From: Isoetes taiwanensis
Lineage: Eukaryota; Streptophyta; Lycopodiopsida; Isoetales; Isoetaceae
NCBI GenBank assembly: GCA_021234155.1
Contig: JAJEKV010000094.1
Location: forward strand, 3,394,535-3,458,534
Direction: 5' to 3'
Length of the DNA stretch: 64,000 nucleotides
Shown here: one piece after another, positions 57,191 to 64,000 of the stretch
Position numbering within the stretch: position 1 is the stretch's first letter
Layout of the letters: each line of letters opens with the position of its first letter
The notes under the pieces: generated by a model
Told to the model about the DNA's origin: nothing
What the model saw: the letters and a program-made list of their open reading frames with translations, nothing else
Databases searched by the model: none
Program-made: the position numbers and the translations under genes

Positions 57191-59600
57191 GGCGTCTAGC
57201 CACTATACCTTTTCGTTCTATATTTTTCTTCCATTTTGTTTGTGATTTCTAGAGATAATATTTTTGTTCAATTCTTCTATTAGACTGTGGTGCAGGTTGC
57301 AATAATATCGATTTGACCCATAAAAGAACAATTGGGATTGCAAGAAGTTGTCTGAGTTTACTGCTGTATGAAATTATTAAGTTCACCAGGTATGTTGCCT
57401 TGATTTGTCTCACTACTTTGATTGTTGTTTGGCTGCTTTATGAGTCTTTCAGATTAAAATTCACTGCTATAGGACATTAGTTTGCCTTATACACGTTGCA
57501 TGCCAACTATTCCAAATGCATGCCAACTATTCCAAATGCATAAGGGATAATGTCCAGTTTTTTTCTGCCTCATGCAGTAGTAGTTGGACTGCATATGTGT
57601 ATATTGCTATTGTGCCTTATTCATGAACTGAATTATGCAACCCAATTATTTTCTACTATGTAGGAGGATAAGCTCAGGCCATGGTACGAATGTTACTAGG
57701 TGAAGGTAATGATTTTTCTTAATGGCCATGTACGTGTACTGCTATTTGTAGAGATAATAGTACTTTTCTCTTTTTTTTTCTCATAATTATTTTTACAGTC
57801 CTTGGGGAAACACGCACTTTTCCTTCATTGAAGCTAAACCGTGTAAGCTGTCAATTTGTATCAGCATAATTGTTTTGAGACCCCTTGCAATGCTCTTGCA
57901 TATAATAATCTATAATAAACTTATATAGTTTTTGAGCGTCCCATATGTTATCTTTTTCTGTCATGTTGTGAAGTTAACAATACCAGTGAGTATATATTTG
58001 TGTTGACTTGGGCTTTGCAAGTGATTTTTTTTTTGTATTAAAGCCTCAATGTGCGTCAATGTTCTATGAATTCTTTTTTCCGTACTTACAAGTTAAGAAA
58101 CCAGTTTCAGTTTGTGAGCTCAGTCATAAAAGCTGCCCTGTTAGATTTGTCCCTGAATGTCATCTTCCAAACCCGCCTTGCGTTAAGACAATATGATGGG
58201 CAGTCTATGAAATTACAATGTCATGCCAGGCCATTTTTAAAGGCATTGCTAGCAAAGGGTTCTTGCACGGTTGTTCCGAATGGGAAACCAATATATGGCA
58301 GCACAATAATGTTCACATGCTGGATCTTCTTCAAATTCAAATTTGGTTTATTTTCTGTTGCCAAAGAGTTAAATTAGTTAGGCATATTGGATAATTCAAA
58401 CTTTTGAGGCAATCATTACGTGTATGCAAGAAAGCTTGCCATTGATTTACTTCGTTTTTATGTACAATGATCTAGCGGCTGGAGAATGTGCTTTAAATGA
58501 TTAAATTAATGGGTTCGATAATGCATATCTATCGAATTTTGAACTTTTTGAGCGGGACCATGTTCAATTAACTGCAATGTAACATCTCCAAGCTAAAACT
58601 TTCTCTAAGGCATAACATTTTTTTAACTGCAATGTAACATCTCCAAGCTAAAACTTTCTCTATTTTATTTTTTACTGTATGCTTGTGATAAAAAAAATAA
58701 AGATCTGTGATATGCACACTAGGAAATGAAAGAATAAAAGATGTCATAAATATAATATTTTTTTCGTAAATTCACTTGCTTGAGCAATTAACCGGATTTG
58801 GCCTTTCACTCATAACTTCAAGCCATGTGATAGACCTTTTCCTTAAACCTATGGCTATATAACAAGGCACCCTATAATAGTTGGTAAAGCAGTTTTCCCT
58901 GTTGTGTTAATGAGAACTCAAGACAATGGACTTCAAAAGAATAAAGTTCGCCTGTGGCGACGAATAAACTGCAAATGAATAACGGCAGTGGTCATGATAA
59001 CTTTAAGATTAAACCGCTTGGGGAGGCTTTTGCTTAAAAACCCAAGGCCATATAACAATGCATCCACCTTAGAATAATATGTGAAACCTCTGCCATTTAT
59101 CTAGCTTGGAGCAAGCAGACCTTGCTCCCTAAGTTATAATAGGATCATGAAGCTGTGGCCCTGGACCCATGGAATAACGGTTTATGCTTGGTGATTAAAT
59201 TTATAGGGTTTGAAAATACATGTCTATGTGATTGAATTATTGAGTGTGATCGATTTAAACTAACTACTATGCGGGGGAACTTGATGAATAAGGCACCTAA
59301 GGTTTGTGTTGTACTAAACTTATGTATGCTTTTTGGGATCTATACTCTCTCAGCCACGAATAATATACCATTGCCATAATTGAATCTAAAAGGGAGATTA
59401 GGGAATTTAGCTTCTTTGTGTTAATACAATGAAGAATTGGGGAAATTAGGGAACCTTTTGCATTAGGGAACTTTCACATGGAATCTCACAGTGCTTTAGA
59501 TAACAATATTGAGTGAACAACTCTAGCTTATAATTCAAATTTAGCTTTGCTTTTTTTATGTGTTTATGCTAAGATCCTTGTTGTAAATTCCTTATATATA
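57190..59600. other. AT-rich interval, possible Cys-rich exon near 58.1 kb
   Basis: Mostly AT-rich non-coding sequence. At 58085-58195 the plus strand reads VKKPVSVCELSHKSCPVRFV then PECHLPNPPCVKT, preceded by a possible acceptor; five cysteines suggest a secreted domain, but no family is recognised. A ~45-bp direct repeat (AACTGCAATGTAACATCTCC..) occurs at 58570-58660. A small duplication (GCATGCCAACTATTCCAAAT) is at 57496-57535. Confidence 0.3.
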
Positions 59601-59721
59601 AATTTCGATCACAAATGACCAGTCGACTTGATACACTCCATCATAGTACAAAGACTTGTATATATATAATAATATATATACATACTTACATATATATATC
59701 CGAAGAAAAGAGAACTCTTGC

Positions 59722-59760
59722 GGTATAAATCTATACGGAGAAACGGTATAAATTTATACC
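59722..59760. repeat. Outlying GGTATAAATTTATACC palindromes
   Basis: A perfect copy at 59745-59760 and a decayed one at 59722-59737, flanked by (AT)n stretches at 59655-59700 and 59766-59810. Same element as the 54821-55102 array. Confidence 0.95.
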
Positions 59761-59839
59761 GAATTGCATATATATATAAAATGTTTATATATATCAATCA
59801 TATATATGTTCTTATGTTTGTCGCGCTTATCCGACCGTC

Positions 59840-60235
59840 CGTTCGAGATCCGACGGCTCACGTTGCTTGGGGACACATCCTACGGCCCAGATGGCTTGGG
59901 AGTTTACATACGGCCCCATATAGACCGTCCTACGGTCCCAGTTGATCTGATCCCGATCGTGGATCCGAGATCCTACGACTCCGTGGCTTTGGGACGTATC
60001 CTAAGGCCCGATGGGTTGGGGTTCTTATATAGACTATATGTAACGATCCTACGGTCCATGTTGATTTGATCCTGATCGTCGATCCGAGATCCTACGGCTC
60101 AGGTGGCTTGGCACATATCCTACGGTCCACATGGCTTTAGGAATTATATGTGACAGATCCTACGGCTCATATTGCTTTTATATGGTGAGATCTTGATCGT
60201 TGATCGAGTCTAAGATCCTAAGGCTCATGTTGAAT
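59840..60235. repeat. ~180-bp degenerate tandem repeats (GATCCTACGGCTCA)
   Basis: The order GATCCGAGATCCTACGGCTC..GTGGCTTGG..CATATCCTACGGTCC..TTGATYTGATCCTGATCGT recurs about three times with loss of similarity. The open frames over it are repeat artefacts. Confidence 0.8.
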
Positions 60236-60269
60236 GCTCGTCCCTTAAGGAAAGGCTTTTAAATTTTTT

Positions 60270-60345
60270 AAGTTTTTGGGGGGATTCGAACCCTGGTCCT
60301 CAACCCCCCAAACCCCCCACTCTAACCACTAGACCACGCATTAAA
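60270..60345 (-). mobile_element. tRNA-derived SINE head or tRNA relic
   Basis: On the minus strand an A box, TGGTCTAGTGG (60326-60336), and a perfect B box, GGTTCGAATCC (60282-60292), are spaced as in a tRNA. The bases that would form the acceptor stem do not pair, and the anticodon region is G-rich, so it is not a working tRNA. It is followed by ~45 bases (AAAAACTTAAAAAATTTAAA..) that could be a short SINE body. Pol III promoter boxes are seen directly; SINE identity is inferred. Confidence 0.7.
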
Positions 60346-60416
60346 TCAATGAATAATTTATGTTTCAAATATACTTAAGGGTAATATTGCCATTAAGATA
60401 AAATAGCCTATAATAT

Positions 60417-61080
60417 TCTAGCTAGTTCAAGAAGGCTCTAGAATGTTCTGGAAGGCTCTAGAAAGTTCTAGAATCTTCTAGAAAGTTCTAGAACATAAGA
60501 GAATCTAGTGGGGATCTAAGAAAATTCTTCCAAAAAGTTCTAAATTGTTCTAATAAGTTTTAGAATGTTCTAGAATGTAGGGGAATCTACGGGAATGTAA
60601 GGAAATCTAGGAAAATACTTCCAGAAAGTTCTAGAATATATTGAAAGTCTTAGAATGTTCCAGAAAGTCTTAGAATGTTCTAAAAAGTTCTAGAATGTAA
60701 AGGAATCCAGAAGAATCTAATAAAATGTAAGAAGAGAATCTAGAAAAATATTTACAAGCCTAAGGGAATCTCTTAAAATTTGGGGGATCTAAAGGAATCT
60801 TCATAAAATCTAAGGGAATCTAAGAAAATGTTGACGAAATCTTAGAGTATGTAAGGGAATATTTATAGAATCTCTTTGAATCTCATATAATGTAAGGGAA
60901 CCTAGGGCAATCTCATAAGATCTAAATGAATCTAAGAGAATCTAAGGGGATCTTCATAAAATCTTGGAAAATCTAGGGAATCTTATAAAATTTGGAGAAC
61001 CTTGGTAGAATCTTAGAGAACCTTGGTAGAATCTGAAAGAACCTTGGTAGAATGTTAGATAATCTATGAATTTAGAGTAT
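60417..61080. repeat. Degenerate TTCTAGAA / GAATCTAAGG repeat field
   Basis: The palindrome TTCTAGAA occurs exactly at 60466, 60476, 60486, 60568, 60629 and 60688, amid variants (CTCTAGAA, TTCTGGAA). To the right it grades into GAATCTAAGGGAATCT-type ~10-bp repeats up to about 61075. TTC-nn-GAA is the heat-shock-element half-site pair, but a regulatory role is not shown. Confidence 0.85.
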
Positions 61081-61084
61081 TTTC

Positions 61085-62230
61085 AAGAGATTCTTTTATA
61101 AGAACTTGCACGTAGGAACATGCTAAAATTGGAACAATGCGCCGTAGGACGTATTAATTTTCTTGTATGTATATATATATATATGCAAATTGCAGGTAAA
61201 AGTATATATATCGTGTAAAATCTTTTGGGGTCTTTCTTACTCGCCAAAGGGTTTGGCAACTCAAAACTACTAAAGTAACACACAAAGGGATAATTTTACA
61301 CACTTTTCTTAGTTTTTTAGTCTAAAAAGTTCTAAAACGGTTCTAAAATTTCTGAGCTTGTAATGCAATGTTAGAGGATAAAGTAGTCGAATCATGTTGT
61401 TATTTCTACTTTTTTTTCTCTACATACATGCGAACTTCACTTCAGGGTGCTAAAAAATTGCTACTAAAGGCAAAGAACTCCAAAATATTATGGTGACACA
61501 GTGTTTGACTAGAAGGAAACCCGCGTGGTTTATCCAGAGGGGAGGCGAGGAGTAGGAACCCCTCGAAGTTTACCTATTTATTTACAAAATATTTAGGAAA
61601 GGGTAAAGCATTTAATACTTCACTTTGCCGAGAGAAATGTGCATGGTGCCCATTGCTACGAGATGACGAATTGTGATGAATATGCTCAACATTGCTAAGG
61701 AGATTGACTATCTCCTGAGCATCACCATGTTGTAGATTGGTATGTGCATTCAAAAATACATCTCCGAGAATAAAAAAGGAGGGCATGTAATCACATGGCT
61801 TCATTACTTCAACTTTTGTATCCTCGATATAAATTTAAAACTTCAGCTTAACTACAAAATATCGTGGATGTATTGGTAATTGTAACACTATGTGATGCAA
61901 AAACAATGGTTTGTCATTCAAGAAGTTTGTTCAACTGCCTCCCAATGTGTTTTAAGGTCCATTAGGATGTTCAGCCAAAATGGTTGTGAAATAACAAATT
62001 TCCTGTCTTCTAAAACAACTAATATAAACATTTTCAGGGACACATCTAATTTCTTCATACGAATTTGCCCCATAGTAAATCTTTGAATTTCATTGTAGTT
62101 CTTTCCCCCTCTACAATGGGATTTTTTGGGTGTGTGTGTTTTTCCTTAATACTATGTCTTCTTAAAATGTCTGTTTTCACGAGCAATTTTATAAATCTTT
62201 GGACTAAAGGTAATAAAAAGGCCCTTTTTA
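61085..62230. other. No gene seen
   Basis: AT-rich. A (AT)n run lies at 61170-61185. Frames at 61574-61804 (minus) and 61892-62086 (plus) are short and have no recognisable motif. Confidence 0.4.
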
Positions 62231-62234
62231 GAGG

Positions 62235-62320
62235 GATTTCAGAATTTTATAAATTTTCAGAAGGAATCTTTCAAACGCACTTCTTAAATAAGTGCGTTTC
62301 ATTTTAAACCTTGTTAACAG
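62235..62320 (-). repeat. Inverted-repeat arm, right
   Basis: Reverse-complement partner of 54241-54325, sharing GTTTAAAATGAAACGCACT and TTTGAAAGATTCC. It also holds its own palindrome AACGCACTTCTTAAATAAGTG then CGTT. Confidence 0.75.
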
Positions 62321-62451
62321 ACTACCTCTTCCGATTCCTTACCTGTTGTGGCAAATTTATGGATATGCAAATCTATGAATTTAGAAATTTTTACTGATTT
62401 TGTGATCTTATGTTTCTTTAGCTTCATTATATATGCACTGTTAGTATTTTT

Positions 62452-62530
62452 AATGGCGCCAATAAATGGCCTTTTTAGTTGTATTTTTTTGCTAAATGGC
62501 GCCATAATTGCTCAAAAAAACGCCATAAAA
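62452..62530. repeat. Decayed GGCGCC palindrome repeats
   Basis: AATGGCGCCAATAAATGGCC, then AAATGGCGCCATAATTGC and AACGCCATAAAATGG are diverged members of the family arrayed at 49.1, 50.8 and 52.6 kb. Confidence 0.75.
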
Positions 62531-62937
62531 TGGACTAAAAATGATTTTCGTTCCTAATTGGAATCACAAAATTTCTCATTTTAATGAAATTGTGCTTATA
62601 AGTACGGAAGCTTCAGTTATGGCATCTGATCCATGTGGGATTTTTGTACTTAATTTTTATTTGATCCCGGATCATTATTTGTGATAATATTTCCAATCTT
62701 ATGAATATAAAATTTTCTTTCTTTCAAAAAAAAAATAATAATAAAAAAAAATAGAGAGAATGAAAACGATGGTTGTGCCCTATCTGAGAGATTTCTCAAA
62801 ACAGCACCAGTGCTTGTGTGGACAATAGGCTGGACCTTGATAATATAACGGGCCAACAACATGTAGCAGGCATGTAACGGGCCATCGGTAGCTTTTGATA
62901 ATCCTTATGCACTTGAAAAGCTATAAATATACAAGAA

Positions 62938-63330
62938 ATTTATCGCGACGGCCAAGGTCGCCGCGAACATTTCTCTTCCCTGGCGAACCGAGTCAGAAGA
63001 AGGGAATACTCTTGGGGCAAATATTTCTCTCTAATGATCCATCTGGTGATAGTGGATGCCTGTCAGTCTAGGAATAAGCAGGATTGGGACCTATGCTAGT
63101 GCCTATGTCTATAGAGTACAGATTCATTTCTCATAACCACCATGGGATTGCCACTATTGACCTCGTTTTTCCTCTGAGACCTCAAACCCTCAACTTTTTC
63201 CATTGACACTCCACCCAATGGTAGCTAGTGGGCTTTGAGTCTGGGTGTCTCGGAGATTACCTTACTTGTTCTAATTTTTATTAAATATAAAGAAATTTAT
63301 CGCGACGGCCAAGGCCGCCGCGAACATTTT
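62938..63330. repeat. Direct repeat of a GC hairpin, 356 bp apart
   Basis: AAATTTATCGCGACGGCC, then AAGG and (T/C)CGCCGCGAACATTT, occur at 62938-62976 and 63293-63331. The hairpin arms CGCGACGGCC and GGCCGCCGCG have one mismatch. Between them is unique AT-rich text. The pair may be the ends of a small element or two copies of a mobile hairpin. Confidence 0.8.
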
Positions 63331-63339
63331 CTTTGGTTC

Positions 63340-63480
63340 CAAGCTTGAGGGGTTACCCCCACTATTAACGTAACATTTCATAATTCTTTGGTTCCAAACA
63401 TGTGGGCATCATAATTCTTTGGTTTCAAGCATGTGGGGTTACCCCACTATTAACATAACACTTCATAATGCATTGCATGC
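63340..63480. repeat. Short direct repeats (TTCTTTGGTTYCAARC)
   Basis: TTTGGTTCCAAGC..GGGGTTACCCC.ACTATTAACGTAAC and two further copies follow in 63329-63470. The rest of the window to 64000 is AT-rich with no gene seen. Confidence 0.7.
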
Positions 63481-64000
63481 TTAATGACATATTTGTGATC
63501 AAGTTAATTTTTAGCCGTAATACTCAAAATTTAAGTGCTACATGCCATGCATTAGGTTGCAGTTGTCAACTAAGCATGACGACTCAGACCATTGAAAATG
63601 GATTAAAGATTGTGATACATGATGTTCCACTAATTTGAATCTCATTGAGAGAGTGCATGAACGTTATTTCTCTTTATACTAAGATTTAGAAGAAACTATG
63701 TTCTTAAGACTACACATGTCAAGACGTAATAATAGTGAGGCTTAGAGACTTTTAACCATCATTCAATTAAATTGGGATTATGTCTTAATTTTGGGACAAA
63801 TTTCATATTGCATGTTTTTAGTAGCATATTCAAATTCACACATTTCACCTCAAAATTATGAAAACGTAATATCATGTTATTTACAAAATAGTCAATATTT
63901 CACAGTATAGCACCATATCATAAAAACGTGATAACAAAAATTTACATAGTTATTCAACTTTCTTCAAGCACCCCCAATGATATCATAGCCTTCTTCCTGA

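Overview
The window looks like nuclear DNA of a land plant with a large, repeat-rich genome. The evidence is intron-split genes with GT..AG borders, a plastid-biogenesis gene (CRUMPLED LEAF type), a plant-type Ty1/copia element primed by initiator tRNA-Met, LINEs, and TIR transposons that carry host-gene fragments. A fern or other seed-free plant fits, but the sequence alone does not fix the lineage. Only one gene appears intact as a host gene: the CRL homologue at 9564-11285 (minus), nine exons that join in frame. Almost everything else is a mobile element, a broken gene or a satellite-like repeat.

Layout. 1-9035: a degenerate LINE (plus) split by a 6.6-kb CACTA-like element (1430-8035, TSD TGG) that carries a decayed leishmanolysin-like peptidase gene with introns. 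9564-11285: CRL. 13425-17952: three tandem ~1.17-1.23-kb units, the third holding a 950-bp PIF/Harbinger-like MITE. 18.8-21.1 kb: unrecognised minus-strand exons and an ATT microsatellite. 21.9-40.5 kb: a compact four-gene block. It contains a ParB/Srx-like plus amino-methyltransferase-like gene (minus), a divergent protein-kinase-like gene (plus), a coiled-coil/RING-like gene (plus) and a DUF7869-type transposase-like gene (minus). All four have broken frames. Three are also split by insertions: a 1.3-kb element in the methyltransferase gene, a LINE in the kinase gene and a nearly intact Copia in the DUF7869 gene.

40699-48408: a 7.7-kb TIR element whose ends match the small MITE and which carries an FCP1-like phosphatase fragment. 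48.7-54.2 kb: a second, plus-strand copy of the ParB/methyltransferase-like gene, with arrays of GGCGCC-rich palindromes upstream and inside one intron. 54.2-64 kb: mostly repeats, including eight perfect copies of a 16-bp AT palindrome, ~180-bp degenerate tandem repeats, a tRNA-derived (SINE-like) promoter, a TTCTAGAA cluster, hairpin repeats, and inverted copies bounding 54.24-62.32 kb.

The most interesting content is the ParB/methyltransferase-like family. Two diverged copies share the same order: a lysine-rich N-terminus, a ParB-like G-x-H motif, a helical middle, and a methyltransferase-like C-terminus. Both have lost the catalytic (D/N/S)PP(Y/F/W) signature. In the first copy it sits in a tight cluster with kinase-, RING- and transposase-like genes, which suggests, but does not prove, that they once moved or worked together. 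All homology calls were made by eye.
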